Positions 8,347 to 16,883 of a DNA stretch of 34,325 nucleotides are shown here, in pieces. Position numbers and translations under genes: made by a program. Position 1 is the stretch's first letter. Every line of letters starts with the position of its first letter. The notes beneath the pieces were generated by a model, which was given only the letters and a program-made list of their open reading frames with translations, was not told the DNA's origin and did not search any database. Origin of the DNA: Dehalococcoidia bacterium (GTDB lineage: Bacteria > Chloroflexota > Dehalococcoidia > Lucifugimonadales > Lucifugimonadaceae); NCBI GenBank assembly GCA_029936155.1, contig JAPYUK010000019.1, positions 1 through 34,325 on the forward strand, written 5' to 3'.

Positions 8347-9096
8347 CTACCTATCGATACCACTCAACCCGTTCTTAATGCCCTCGGTCGCCCAAGTTGC
8401 CCAAGGCTGCGTGAAGAACTTGTACCCCTTTGCAATAAGATCATTCGCCTCAAGAGTCGGCGGAATGAAGTACATACCCGGAACAACCCCGTGGCTCTTG
8501 CAAGCAGCAGCGATAGTGTCCAGACCCTTCGTGTACGCATCGCTCGTGTAGTCGAGTGGAGTCTTCAGTTCAATCGAAAGATCGGACGGACCAATCAAGA
8601 GAACGTCGATTCCGGGCACACTCAGAATTTCATCAATGTTGTCGATCGCCTGTTGCGTTTCGATCATCGGAATTATCAATAACTCTTCGTTGACCATATC
8701 CAGATAACTGCGGTAGTCGGCGGCTTCACCGAACTCGCCTCGGGGACCCGAGTGACTACGATCGCCGTCTGGCGAATACTTGCAAGCTCGCACCATCGCT
8801 TCCGCTTCCGCTTTGGTGTTGACCATCGGGACGATCACGCCCATGGCACCAGCATCCAGAGCAAAACAGATGAGATCGGGCTGATTACCGCTAACTCGAA
8901 CAATCGGCTTAGCTTTCATGCCTTTGATGGACTGGATATTAGGAACGAGCTGTTTGACTTCGACAGGCGTGTGCTGAGTATCGAACAACAGGAAGTCGAA
9001 GCCGGAATCAGCCAGCACGGTCATGTCACCAGCCGCCGCTCCGGCAGTTCCAACAACGGTCTTGCCGGATTTCAAAAGTTCTCTAACGACGTTCAT
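8347..9096 (-). CDS. HpcH/HpaI-type class II aldolase
   Basis: The protein has 249 residues, typical of HpaI-family aldolases, which retro-aldol cleave 4-hydroxy-2-oxoacids to pyruvate plus an aldehyde using a divalent metal. The residues matching the E. coli HpaI active site line up with a constant three-residue offset: base H42 (QH), R67 (IVRVSG), and metal ligands E146 (MIETQQA) and D172 (GPSDLS). The barrel stretch GAMGVIVPMV is also typical. It is likely cytoplasmic and hexameric, as known for the family. It is transcribed in the same direction as the sulfatase downstream, with about 217 bases between them. It could equally serve 2-keto-3-deoxy sugar acids, as YfaU and GarL do, or an aromatic meta-cleavage product. 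Confidence 0.92.
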   Translation of the reverse strand: MNVVRELLKSGKTVVGTAGAAAGDMTVLADSGFDFLLFDTQHTPVEVKQLVPNIQSIKGMKAKPIVRVSGNQPDLICFALDAGAMGVIVPMVNTKAEAEAMVRACKYSPDGDRSHSGPRGEFGEAADYRSYLDMVNEELLIIPMIETQQAIDNIDEILSVPGIDVLLIGPSDLSIELKTPLDYTSDAYTKGLDTIAAACKSHGVVPGMYFIPPTLEANDLIAKGYKFFTQPWATWATEGIKNGLSGIDR

Positions 9097-9303
9097 ATAA
9101 GTAAATTCTCTGGTTATTGAGCAACCAATAATTAATGTGCCAGTACTAATTCAAAAGGGCATGTACTGCGCCGCATTGTTGCACAAAACGAGACGAACAA
9201 CCCAAGTGAAGTGAATGAGATTAAATAACGCCGCAGCCCATCCCCGCAAAAGATAGAATCAGCCGACTTCCAAAACCCGCACCAGTCCAATCAAACGAAA
9301 TCC

Positions 9304-10311
9304 ATGCAACGCGTATACATAACCCTCCAAGACGATCACAAAATCGCCATCTACAATCTGAATTCCGACATCGGCGCACTGACTCACCAGGAAGACATCG
9401 CAACTCCCGGCGGACCCGCCCCATTCGCCGTATCGCCCGACAAAACCCGCGCCTACACCGGGCTTCGTGACGCCAACAAAATGGCAAGCTTCGATATCGA
9501 TGCAACGACTGGGGCCCTTAAGCCGATAGGTACAGTCGATCTCGAATCCGACCCCTGCTACATCTCCGTCGACAACACCGGTCGACACCTGCTCTCCGCC
9601 TACTACGGAGCCGGTCACATCGCCGTTCATCCAATCGACGAACAAGGTGCTCTCGGCGGTGCGCCAACCGAATGGATCGCAACTCGACACCGTGCCCACT
9701 GCGCTCAAACCGATTCAACGAATTCGTACACGTTCCTGCCGCACGTCGACGATTCAAACGCCATCTACCAATACAAATTCGACGATCAAACCGGCAAACT
9801 CACCCCGAACACGCCTGCCGTAATCGAACCTCCAGCAGGGCACGGACCCCGTCACTACGCCTACCACCCAAACGGCAAATTCGTCTACTTCGACAACGAG
9901 CAAGCCTCCAGCGTTACTGCCTATAAATTAGACTCAGCAACCGGCACGTTGGAAGCATTTCAAACTCTTTCAACGCTCCCCGATGACTTCACAGGCGAAA
10001 ACTCAAACGCCCAAATTCACATGAGTCCCGACGGCAAATACCTCTACGCGGCAAACCGTGGACACAACTCGATCGCCATGTATTCAATCAACGATTCGAG
10101 TGGCGAACTAACATCCCTCGGCAACCAGCCATCACTCGGCACGCCGCGTGCGTTCGGAATCGACCCCACAGGAAAATTCATGCTCGTAGGCGGACTCGAC
10201 AGCGGCGATCTAGCCACCTACAAAATCAACCCCACAGGAACCCTCACCCACCTAAAAACCCAACCCATCGGCAACCTCCCAATGTGGATCCACATCACCG
10301 CTCCCGTCTAG
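9304..10311 (+). CDS. Lactonase family beta-propeller protein
   Basis: This 335-residue protein belongs to the 6-phosphogluconolactonase/YbhE (PF10282) beta-propeller family. Repeats are visible with the recurring pattern ISVD-TGRHLL, YHPNGKFVYF, MSPDGKYLYAANRG and IDPTGKFMLVGG, about 50 residues apart, fitting seven blades. Segments such as FAVSPDKTRAYTG and GHGPRHYAYHPNGK are family signatures. No signal peptide is seen. The proposed role is hydrolysis of a sugar lactone to its acid. Family members also include muconate-cycloisomerase-like scaffolds with no proven activity. No clear Shine-Dalgarno precedes ATG 9304. A hairpin follows the stop by 13 bases. Confidence 0.88.
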   Translation: MQRVYITLQDDHKIAIYNLNSDIGALTHQEDIATPGGPAPFAVSPDKTRAYTGLRDANKMASFDIDATTGALKPIGTVDLESDPCYISVDNTGRHLLSAYYGAGHIAVHPIDEQGALGGAPTEWIATRHRAHCAQTDSTNSYTFLPHVDDSNAIYQYKFDDQTGKLTPNTPAVIEPPAGHGPRHYAYHPNGKFVYFDNEQASSVTAYKLDSATGTLEAFQTLSTLPDDFTGENSNAQIHMSPDGKYLYAANRGHNSIAMYSINDSSGELTSLGNQPSLGTPRAFGIDPTGKFMLVGGLDSGDLATYKINPTGTLTHLKTQPIGNLPMWIHITAPV

Positions 10312-10324
10312 TCACAATCGAGTC

Positions 10325-10347
10325 CCCTCACCCTTCAAGGGAGAGGG
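10325..10347. terminator. REP-like hairpin, possible bidirectional terminator
   Basis: CCCTCACCCTT (10325-10335), then C, then AAGGGAGAGGG (10337-10347). The arms pair over 11 positions with one A-A mismatch. It lies just after the lactonase stop. There is no U-tract, so factor-independent termination is uncertain. Confidence 0.45.
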
Positions 10348-10411
10348 TTAGGGTGTGGGTCCAATCGCTAGTTCTCACAATCCTCAGCGTAGCCAAACCA
10401 CCCAGACTGTC

Positions 10412-10457
10412 ACCCTGAATTGCATCCTGAGCTGAGTCGAAGGGTCATTTTCAGGGT
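10412..10457. repeat. Nested palindromic repeat with CATCCTGAGC-type core, copy 2
   Basis: The outer arms ACCCTGAA (10412-10419) and TTCAGGGT (10450-10457) are perfect complements. They enclose an inner unit, ATCCTGAGCTGAGTCGAAGG, related to the copies at 8267 and 14851. Confidence 0.55.
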
Positions 10458-10545
10458 CAATCGTTCAACAACTACCAATTCCCAACCCAGCCAACAAACA
10501 ACGCTGCAGCTGTCTCCTTCTAGACGGAATGGCTAGGGTAGGAGA

Positions 10546-10582
10546 ATTGCGACGCGAGCCGAGTCATCCGATGACGAGCGCA
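10546..10582 (+). repeat. Dispersed hairpin repeat, copy A1
   Basis: The core hairpin GTCATC-C-GATGAC (10563-10575) is flanked by GCGACGCGAGCCGA and GAGCGCAAC. The stem is identical to that of copy A2, 48 bases away. A C-rich partner hairpin, GTCT-CCTTCT-AGAC, lies upstream at about 10512-10525. Confidence 0.6.
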
Positions 10583-10602
10583 ACTAACGAAAATTGCAAC
10601 AA

Positions 10603-10632
10603 GCGACCAAGTCATCCGATGACGCCCGGAGC
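10603..10632 (+). repeat. Dispersed hairpin repeat, copy A2
   Basis: GCGACCAA, then the hairpin GTCATC-C-GATGAC (10611-10623), then GCCCGGAGC, with AAAACGACC following. On the minus strand the copy supplies the last codons and the TGA stop of the 2-hydroxyacid dehydrogenase gene. Confidence 0.65.
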
Positions 10633-11574
10633 AAAACGACCAACCCACGCCCTAACATTCTCGAACGACGCCTCCATAAATCCCTGAATCGTGCTCACCG
10701 TCGAATAACCCAAATGCGGCGCCAACAGCACATTCTCCAACCCCAACAACGGATGATCCGCCGCCACCGGCTCAACGTCATAAACATCCAACGCCGCACC
10801 CGCTATCTGCCCACTCTCCAAAGCCGAAACCAAAGCCGACTCATCAACAATAGGACCCCGCGAAGTATTCACGAGAAACGCCGATCGCTTCATCAGCTCG
10901 AACTCACGAGCAGTAACCCACCCACGACTCAAATCCGTCAACGGAACGTGAATCGAGAGAATGTCCGAATCGCTAAACAGCTCATCCCACGAAACATACT
11001 TCACACCATTCGCCTCAGCCCGCTCGGCATCCAGCGTCGGCCCCCACGCAATCACATCCATATCGAAATGATTCCCGTAGCCCGCAACCCTCGTGCCCAA
11101 ATTACCCATACCAAGAATCCCAAGTGTCTTGCCGCCCAAACCCTCAGCCCGGCGCGACTGCCACACACCCGCACGCAACTGCCTATCCTCCCACGCAATA
11201 TGCCTCGAAACCCCCAGCACCAAAGCCCACGTCAACTCGGCAGTGCTATTGCCACGACCCCGCGACGCTGTCGTGTTCATCACCTCAATACCAAGCTCCT
11301 CCGCCTTCGCCATATCGACATTCGCCTGCCTGCCACCCGTTCCCGCAATTAACTTCAAATTTGGCAATCCATCAAGCACACCGGCAGGAAACCGAGTCCG
11401 CTCACGAGTGGTCATCAAAACCTCGTAAGGCTTCAATCGATCGATAATTGCAGCTGGCTCGATCAGCGTGTCGTAAAAGAAATCCACCGTCGCCCCATCC
11501 AACACCGACCAATCCACAGCATCCTCAGCCATCCGCCAGTAATCATCCAAAACCGCAACCCGAATTCCAGTCAT
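10612..11574 (-). CDS. D-2-hydroxyacid dehydrogenase
   Basis: The protein has 320 residues from ATG 11574 (MTGIRVAVLDDYW). A longer open frame upstream carries no family residues. It is an NAD(P)-dependent dehydrogenase of the phosphoglycerate/glyoxylate reductase type, interconverting 2-oxoacids and D-2-hydroxyacids. The Rossmann motif GMGNLG spans residues 155-160. The catalytic residues are R239 (NTSRGPIVDE), E268 (DVYDVEP) and H287 (APHLGYST). The length is typical for members lacking the ACT domain. GGGGTG-like bases on the minus strand lie about 8 bases before the start. The C-terminus runs into a dispersed hairpin repeat, so the last residues may have been changed by repeat insertion. 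Confidence 0.93.
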   Translation of the reverse strand: MTGIRVAVLDDYWRMAEDAVDWSVLDGATVDFFYDTLIEPAAIIDRLKPYEVLMTTRERTRFPAGVLDGLPNLKLIAGTGGRQANVDMAKAEELGIEVMNTTASRGRGNSTAELTWALVLGVSRHIAWEDRQLRAGVWQSRRAEGLGGKTLGILGMGNLGTRVAGYGNHFDMDVIAWGPTLDAERAEANGVKYVSWDELFSDSDILSIHVPLTDLSRGWVTAREFELMKRSAFLVNTSRGPIVDESALVSALESGQIAGAALDVYDVEPVAADHPLLGLENVLLAPHLGYSTVSTIQGFMEASFENVRAWVGRFAPGVIG

Positions 11575-11682
11575 TAAAATCACCCCATGAAATCCAAAAT
11601 ATATATGCGTTTCAGCACCAACCCTACCGGGACTAGGAAAAAGCCAACAACCCAATCAAACGCCCACAACCTGCCTTCGCCC

Positions 11683-11706
11683 GGTCTCTCTCCTTCGGGA
11701 GGGACC
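11683..11706. repeat. C-rich partner hairpin upstream of repeat copy B
   Basis: GGTCTCTCTCC, then a TTC loop, then GGGAGGGACC: imperfect arms of about 10 bases. Similar CTCC-TTCG-GGAG hairpins precede copies C and E. Confidence 0.5.
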
Positions 11707-11726
11707 GAGGAAGGGCGAATTGCAAC

Positions 11727-11758
11727 GCGCTACCGAGTCGTCCTACGACGCCTGGAGC
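11727..11758 (+). repeat. Dispersed hairpin repeat, copy B
   Basis: Flank GCGCTACCGA, hairpin GTCGT-CCT-ACGAC (11737-11749), flank GCCTGGAGC. The stem bases differ from those of A and D/E, but pairing is kept. It lies between two minus-strand genes, just past the stop of the PLP enzyme gene. Confidence 0.6.
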
Positions 11759-11770
11759 CTTACGAAACCT

Positions 11771-12871
11771 CTAGCGAAACTTACCGCGGCCGGGGATTGG
11801 GATAGCTGCTTCGAGCTTGCCATCGCGAATGCCGAAGTAATACTCGTGCAAGTTGATCGTCGTATCACCGTGAGTTGGGCGTGATCGCACCTTGTCACCC
11901 ACCTGCAAAGCCTGCGAAGCCGCATCTGGAAGGTTCACAGCCGTGTGCTCTTCGGAGTGCTTGATGATCGAAGCCGACACCGGCGAGATAACCTCGGCCA
12001 AACCTCGATCCATCGAGATCGACTTCAAACCCATGTCGACAATCGCAACGTCCTGCTTCTGTCGGGAAATGACAGTCGCCAGCACCGAAAGAGCAGGCTC
12101 GAAGTCCTTGAAAACCTCAAGGTAGTCACCGTCCATGAAGATGTATGAACCACACTGAAGCTCGGTAACCCCGTCGACTCGACCCGTGATGTTGTAGGTT
12201 CCTGTACCCGCAGCCGAAACCAGCTTCACATCGATGCCAACATTTCGAATCTGGTCAGCAGCGCCAGTGAGAATCGCCATGGCCTTCTCGGCTTCCGACT
12301 TGCGAACCTCGTAGTCCCGTTCGGCAACCACGTGACCTTCGTAGCCCATCAGACCATCGAAACGCAGGCCCGGCGCAGCGTCGATCTGCTTCGCAAGTTC
12401 AACCGCGCCATCTCCGTCGACACCACATCGATCCATTCCAACATTTATCTCAACGATCACACCGAGCTCCGCACCAGCAGCGGTCGAAGCCTCTGAAAGA
12501 TCGTCAACGTTTCCTGAACTCTCAGCCGCCACGATAATTCGGGCCGAGCGAGCCAGCGCGACCAGCCGAGCAATTTTGCGCTTGCCGATCACCTGGTTCG
12601 GAATCATCACTTCTGGCACACCAGCCTCGACCATCACCTCAGCCTCGCCAACCTTGGCGCAACAAACACCAATGGCACCTGCCTCGAGTTGCTTTCGAAC
12701 CCAGTAAGGGCTCTTGTTCGTTTTCGAGTGAGGTCGCACATCAACGCCCATCTCATTGGCAGCAGCCTGCAGCTTTGCGATGTTCGACTCAGCAACATCG
12801 AGGTCGATAACAATGCACGGTGTGTCCAGCTCCTCAAGAGGAGTGCCAGGCATTGGAAGGTATTCAGTCAT
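11771..12871 (-). CDS. DSD1/D-threonine aldolase-like PLP enzyme (alanine-racemase fold)
   Basis: This 366-residue protein has the N-terminal alanine-racemase-type barrel and the C-terminal D-serine-dehydratase-like domain. The PLP lysine lies in RPHSKT (K50). ELDTPCIVIDLD at the N-terminus and LVSAAGTGTYN in the middle are typical of the family. The C-terminal metal site reads H-G-D (H334, D336). In this family H-x-D is the pattern of D-threonine aldolase, while D-serine dehydratase uses H-x-C, so a D-threonine or D-3-hydroxyamino-acid aldolase role is favoured. The protein is cytoplasmic. ATG 12871 is the only well-placed start. The gene is divergent from the F420:NADP oxidoreductase-like gene. 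Confidence 0.9.
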   Translation of the reverse strand: MTEYLPMPGTPLEELDTPCIVIDLDVAESNIAKLQAAANEMGVDVRPHSKTNKSPYWVRKQLEAGAIGVCCAKVGEAEVMVEAGVPEVMIPNQVIGKRKIARLVALARSARIIVAAESSGNVDDLSEASTAAGAELGVIVEINVGMDRCGVDGDGAVELAKQIDAAPGLRFDGLMGYEGHVVAERDYEVRKSEAEKAMAILTGAADQIRNVGIDVKLVSAAGTGTYNITGRVDGVTELQCGSYIFMDGDYLEVFKDFEPALSVLATVISRQKQDVAIVDMGLKSISMDRGLAEVISPVSASIIKHSEEHTAVNLPDAASQALQVGDKVRSRPTHGDTTINLHEYYFGIRDGKLEAAIPIPGRGKFR

Positions 12872-13135
12872 TTAAGTTCTATTTCAGGGGCCCTATCGGA
12901 CGATTAGAAGCAACAGTGCAGCGCCTTGCGAGCACGGATACGAAGATTACTCCCGCAATAGTCGAAACGGTACACGCAGAATGCGTAAATCTGCGACATA
13001 CCAACGGCACTCACTTGCCGTCCACGTCACCGGCCTGCCATTGCAGTGAGTCCAGAACATCGTGGCAATCAGCGATCCGAAGCGATACTATCTCGACTCA
13101 GTCAACAATTATCAAACTCTCGGAAAACGTCACTC

Positions 13136-13771
13136 GTGACCCGAAAACCTCGCATCGCAATACTCGGCACCGGCAATATGGCTCTCGCCCTTGGCAAATC
13201 TTTCATGGCGTCAGGACATTTCATCGCCTACGGATCGCGCCGACCCGAAACCAAGAACGACTTCCACGAGGCCGCAGGAACCGAATCTCGCATCTGGGGT
13301 TATCAGGCGGCGATCGATGCCGGTGAAATCGTGATCATAACGTTGCCTTACAAAGAGGTCGCGGCTATGGCACGGAAGTTTGCCAATTCGCTGCGAAACA
13401 AAGTGGTGGTCGACATCACAAACCCGTTCGCAGCCCAGCCGAATAATGGCGAATCGGGTGCACAGGTTACAGCCACAGCTATAGGCGAGGGTGCACGAGT
13501 GGTGGCTGCATTCAAAACGAATTTTGCGTCGACCTTTGACCATCCGAATGACTCCACTGGCGAGCCACGAGAAGTGCACTACGCTGGCGATGACGAAGAG
13601 GCCATGGAGATAGTTGAAGGACTCATCAGCGAAATCGGATTCAAGCCAATCGACTGCGGAAGTCTGGCTGAAGCTGTCGTCCTCGACCACATGGTCCCGC
13701 TAATGATCCGTCTCGACACCACCGAACACTCCGCCCAGCACCTCTCCTCATGGCGAATCACCCCCGGCTGA
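13136..13771 (+). CDS. NADPH:F420 oxidoreductase-like protein (NPD family)
   Basis: The protein has 211 residues from GTG 13136 (VTRKPRIAILG). The open frame extends 30 codons further up, but nothing before the GTG resembles the family. The Rossmann motif is GTGNMA (11-16), followed by SRRPET, the part that selects the NADP phosphate in coenzyme F420-dependent NADP oxidoreductases. Other family-like segments are AGEIVIITLPYKEV, VVDITNPF and VVAAFKTNFAST. The C-terminal region is present. The likely role is hydride transfer between F420 and NADP, or reduction of another substrate by a relative. The PPOX-type gene at 19325 also points to F420 use. The Shine-Dalgarno is weak. Confidence 0.82.
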   Translation: MTRKPRIAILGTGNMALALGKSFMASGHFIAYGSRRPETKNDFHEAAGTESRIWGYQAAIDAGEIVIITLPYKEVAAMARKFANSLRNKVVVDITNPFAAQPNNGESGAQVTATAIGEGARVVAAFKTNFASTFDHPNDSTGEPREVHYAGDDEEAMEIVEGLISEIGFKPIDCGSLAEAVVLDHMVPLMIRLDTTEHSAQHLSSWRITPG

Positions 13772-13890
13772 ACAAACAAAATCCTGAGTAATCGCCATCT
13801 GTGGTCGCAGGGAAGTTACCTGCGTGACACGACGATCATCAGACACCGTACGGTACCTCGTTCACCACGTTCACACCCTCGCCACGCCAC

Positions 13891-14811
13891 CTAGCACTGC
13901 GACTCCGCCATAGGCACATCCACCCGCACCTTGCGCACCCGACCATCACCCTGAAACCGCTCCCGACCCAACACCGTCGACTCGCAAAGCCACAAATCTC
14001 GACCCTCCTCCCCACCTAGCATGCACGCATAAGCGCTCTTGTCACGGTCCTCAAGCGCAATCACCTGCTTGACCTCACCGCCATCTGCAACGCGAACCCA
14101 CCCACCGGAATCGCCATACGAAAAATAAGGACACGCCACCCAGATACAGCCTTCGGCGTCTAGCGAAATCCCATCCGTCGGAGCCGCAAGATTCGCAAAT
14201 GGCCTCCGACCCGACAAGGTCCCGTCATCCTCGATATCCCACGTCGTCAATGTAAACGCGAAAGTCTCGGCAACAATCAGCGTCTTCCCATCAGGTGTAA
14301 TCGCCCCACCGTTCGGAAAGCACACCCGATCAGCAACAACCTGTGACGAACCGTCAGGACGCGCCAAAACCAAATTCCCGAACTGGGGTGGATTCGCCGG
14401 ACCCGGCGGCACCTCTTCGCTCAAGCCAGGCAAGTAAGCCCCCGCGTAAGCGTTCCCGTTCGGAGCAACCACCATGTCGTTGTTCGCGGTTCCATACGGT
14501 GTCGAGATATCTGCGTGATGCGAAGAATCCGACCGCTTCGCATTGCCGGCCACCACCTGATCGGCAGCTAGGCGAACGATCTCATGGCTTTCTGTCGCAA
14601 CAACCAGAAGATCGCCATTGTCCAAAAAACCAAGGCCGTTCGGGAACTCGTCCGGCTCGAACACCGTCTGAACCGCACCCTCACCATCAACCCGTGAAAC
14701 CTTGCCCGCCATCACATCACTGAAATACAGCTTTTGTTCCTCAGCGCGCCACCTCGGACCCTCAGGAAAAAATAACTCATCAGCAACTATCTCAATCGAA
14801 TCCAAAACCAT
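13891..14811 (-). CDS. SMP-30/gluconolactonase/LRE family lactonase
   Basis: This 306-residue six-bladed beta-propeller of the SMP-30 family hydrolyses sugar lactones, such as gluconolactone or xylonolactone, with one divalent metal. The metal and active-site residues fit the family: E17 (FPEGPRW), N111 (TANNDMVV), N167 (CFPNGG) and D213 (PTDGISLD). The length is typical. No signal peptide is seen, so it would act in the cytoplasm. It is divergent from the IlvD/EDD-family dehydratase at 15047, with about 235 bases between. The pairing of a lactonase with that dehydratase fits sugar-acid breakdown. Confidence 0.91.
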   Translation of the reverse strand: MVLDSIEIVADELFFPEGPRWRAEEQKLYFSDVMAGKVSRVDGEGAVQTVFEPDEFPNGLGFLDNGDLLVVATESHEIVRLAADQVVAGNAKRSDSSHHADISTPYGTANNDMVVAPNGNAYAGAYLPGLSEEVPPGPANPPQFGNLVLARPDGSSQVVADRVCFPNGGAITPDGKTLIVAETFAFTLTTWDIEDDGTLSGRRPFANLAAPTDGISLDAEGCIWVACPYFSYGDSGGWVRVADGGEVKQVIALEDRDKSAYACMLGGEEGRDLWLCESTVLGRERFQGDGRVRKVRVDVPMAESQC

Positions 14812-14850
14812 CCATTACTCCCAAACAAGTGCGATCAATCGATCAGCATC

Positions 14851-14871
14851 ATCCTGAGCCCCGTCGAAGGG
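14851..14871 (+). repeat. Dispersed CATCCTGAGC-type palindromic repeat, copy 3
   Basis: ATCCTGAGC, then CCC, then GTCGAAGGG. It lies in the divergent gap between the SMP-30 gene and the dehydratase, about 200 bases upstream of the latter. Confidence 0.5.
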
Positions 14872-14988
14872 CCACGAAGTGCCGTAGTACACGCCACCCT
14901 ACAACACCCACCACCTAACCAAAAATCCCCAAAGAAAACCTCCTCTTCCCCATGTACCATTACGGGTCGGAAAACACCGTGATTCAAG

Positions 14989-15007
14989 TTCAACAACAAA
15001 TGTTGAA
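14989..15007. promoter_or_regulatory. Inverted repeat before the dehydratase gene
   Basis: TTCAACA, then ACAAA, then TGTTGAA: a perfect 7-base inverted repeat 39 bases before ATG 15047. It could be an operator or a leader hairpin; no bound factor is known. Confidence 0.3.
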
Positions 15008-15046
15008 GCACGAATAGAATCAACAACCAACAGCAAAAACACCAAA

Positions 15047-16774
15047 ATGACCACAACAAGCGGTTCACAAGAAAAACTCGACCAATCCCGCTCCGCCAAG
15101 CGTGCACCCGGCAAATGGCGTTCATGGGAGACCACCGAAGGCGCGATCCGAGCACCCCACCGCTCGATGATGAAGGCCATGGGACTCAATGACAAAGACA
15201 TCGCTGCACCGTTCGTCGGAATCGCCTCAACCCACAACGAAGTCACTCCCTGTAACTCAGGAATTGCACCCCTCGTTGAAGAGGTAAAACGCGGAGTTTT
15301 TGCCGCCGACGGCACCCCGTTTACTTTCGGAACAATAACGGTCTCCGACGCCATTTCAATGGGAACCGAAGGCATGAGAGGCTCCCTTGTTTCGAGAGAA
15401 GTCATCGCTGATTCGATCGAGACAGTTGTGTTTGCCGAACGCTACGACGGGCTGGTCGTCGTTGCTGGATGCGACAAGTCTCTCCCCGGCGGAATGATGT
15501 CGATGGCTCGCCTAAATGTCCCGTCCGTGTTCATCTACGGAGGTTCAATTCTTCCCGGGTCGCTGCACGGTGAAGATATCCAGATCCAGAACGTTTTCGA
15601 AGCTGTTGGACAGTTCCAAACCGGTGCTATCGACGCCGATGAGCTTTACGCAATCGAAAATCATGCCTGCCCCGGCTCCGGCTCTTGCGGTGGAATGTTC
15701 ACAGCCAACACGATGTCGTCGATCGGCGAAGCGCTCGGACTCTCGCTCCCCGGAGCCGCATCCGAACCCAACGTCGACCAGCGCAAAGCAGCTTCGTCCA
15801 GAGAAGCCGGGCATGCCGTCATGAACCTGTTGCGAAAGAACATTCGACCCTCCGACATCCTCACCCGAAAAGCGTTCGAGAACGCGGTGACGGTCGTCGT
15901 CGCCATGGGCGGATCAACCAACACCACGCTTCACCTCCCCGCTATCGCACACGAAATGGGCGTCGAGTTGACCCTCAAAGACATCCACGACATCTCGATG
16001 CGCACCCCGCTCATCGCAAACATGAAGCCGGGCGGCGATTACTTGATGCTCGATCTCGATCGACTCGGTGGAATCCCGGTTGTGATGAAGCGACTCCTCG
16101 ACGCTGGATTGCTCCACGGCGATTGCATGACTGTGACAGGCAAGACCATCGCCGAAAACCTTGCCGATGTTTTGGTTCCCGAGCCAACAAAGGTTCTCCA
16201 TTCGGTAGAAGACCCCATCTCAACAACCGGAGGACTCGTCACTCTCTTCGGAAATCTCGCTCCCGACGGCTGTGTGCTGAAGGTCGCTGGACACCAGTTC
16301 GGCCAGACATTCGGTGGGCCTGCCAAGGTGTTTGATGGCGAAGAGGGAGTGATGCAAGCTCTCCAGAAGCGCACGATCAATGAGGGCGACGCCATCGTCA
16401 TTCGCTACGAAGGACCCAGGGGCGGACCCGGAATGCGAGAAATGCTGTCAGTTACGGCCGCACTCGTTGGGCAGGGACTTGGTGAGAAGGTTCTATTGAT
16501 GACTGACGGTCGATTCTCGGGTGCCTCCCACGGCTCGATGATCGGCCACATCGGTCCCGAAGCCGCAGTCGGCGGTCCAATCGCAGCTGTGCGGGACGGC
16601 GATCTGATCGAGGTGAATCTCGACAAGTTCGAACTCAACCTCAAGATCAGCGACGATGAACTGGCAAGCCGGCTCGACGAGTGGCAGCCAAAGCCCCCGC
16701 CTTACACCAAGGGCGTCCTCAGCAAATACATCAAGCTGGTAAAACCCGCCTCAACCGGCGCCATAACTAGCTAA
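15047..16774 (+). CDS. ilvD: IlvD/EDD-family dihydroxy-acid dehydratase
   Basis: The protein has 575 residues, the usual length of dihydroxy-acid dehydratase. The iron-sulfur cysteines are C69 (EVTPCNSGI), C142 (GCDKSLPGG) and C214 ([15 protein letters not shown]), the three-Cys pattern of the [2Fe-2S] members. [21 protein letters not shown] and [10 protein letters not shown] are also conserved. The textbook reaction is dehydration of 2,3-dihydroxy-3-methylbutanoate in valine and isoleucine synthesis. Sugar-acid dehydratases for arabinonate, xylonate or gluconate share all these motifs, and the neighbouring lactonase makes that reading plausible. No other ilv gene is nearby. No Shine-Dalgarno is visible before ATG 15047. 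Confidence 0.92.
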   Translation: MTTTSGSQEKLDQSRSAKRAPGKWRSWETTEGAIRAPHRSMMKAMGLNDKDIAAPFVGIASTHNEVTPCNSGIAPLVEEVKRGVFAADGTPFTFGTITVSDAISMGTEGMRGSLVSREVIADSIETVVFAERYDGLVVVAGCDKSLPGGMMSMARLNVPSVFIYGGSILPGSLHGEDIQIQNVFEAVGQFQTGAIDADELYAIENHACPGSGSCGGMFTANTMSSIGEALGLSLPGAASEPNVDQRKAASSREAGHAVMNLLRKNIRPSDILTRKAFENAVTVVVAMGGSTNTTLHLPAIAHEMGVELTLKDIHDISMRTPLIANMKPGGDYLMLDLDRLGGIPVVMKRLLDAGLLHGDCMTVTGKTIAENLADVLVPEPTKVLHSVEDPISTTGGLVTLFGNLAPDGCVLKVAGHQFGQTFGGPAKVFDGEEGVMQALQKRTINEGDAIVIRYEGPRGGPGMREMLSVTAALVGQGLGEKVLLMTDGRFSGASHGSMIGHIGPEAAVGGPIAAVRDGDLIEVNLDKFELNLKISDDELASRLDEWQPKPPPYTKGVLSKYIKLVKPASTGAITS

Positions 16775-16804
16775 GTACCGCCGAGCGATTCTGCCACCGT
16801 TCTA

Positions 16805-16832
16805 CCTCCCTCCTTCGGGGGGTGAGGGAGGG
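16805..16832. repeat. C-rich partner hairpin upstream of repeat copy C
   Basis: CCTCCCTCCTTCGG, then GGGGTGAGGGAGGG: imperfect C-rich/G-rich arms around a TTCG loop. It lies about 30 bases after the dehydratase stop and may also act as a terminator. Confidence 0.5.
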
Positions 16833-16845
16833 TAGACTGGTGCTA

Positions 16846-16874
16846 GCGACCAAGTGCGAATCCACGCCCGGAGC
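16846..16874 (+). repeat. Dispersed hairpin repeat, copy C
   Basis: GCGACCAA, then GTGCGAATCCAC (weak stem GTG/CAC), then GCCCGGAGC, with ACAACGACC after it. The stem is degenerate but both flanks match A2. Its GGAG (16870-16873) sits 10 bases before the ATG of the NIPSNAP gene, so the repeat seems to provide the Shine-Dalgarno. Confidence 0.6.
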
Positions 16875-16883
16875 ACAACGACC

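Larger units (their letters stand above)
10312..10611. other. Repeat-rich intergenic stretch without a gene
   Basis: About 300 bases separate the convergent lactonase and 2-hydroxyacid dehydrogenase genes. The stretch holds the hairpin at 10325-10347, a nested palindrome at 10412-10457, and one copy of the dispersed hairpin repeat (10546-10582) directly before a second copy that overlaps the dehydrogenase end. No coding signal is seen. Confidence 0.7.

Noticed and set aside
15047-16774. Valine/isoleucine biosynthesis operon
   Set aside because: Only the dehydratase is present; no ilvB, ilvC, ilvE or leu genes are in the window.
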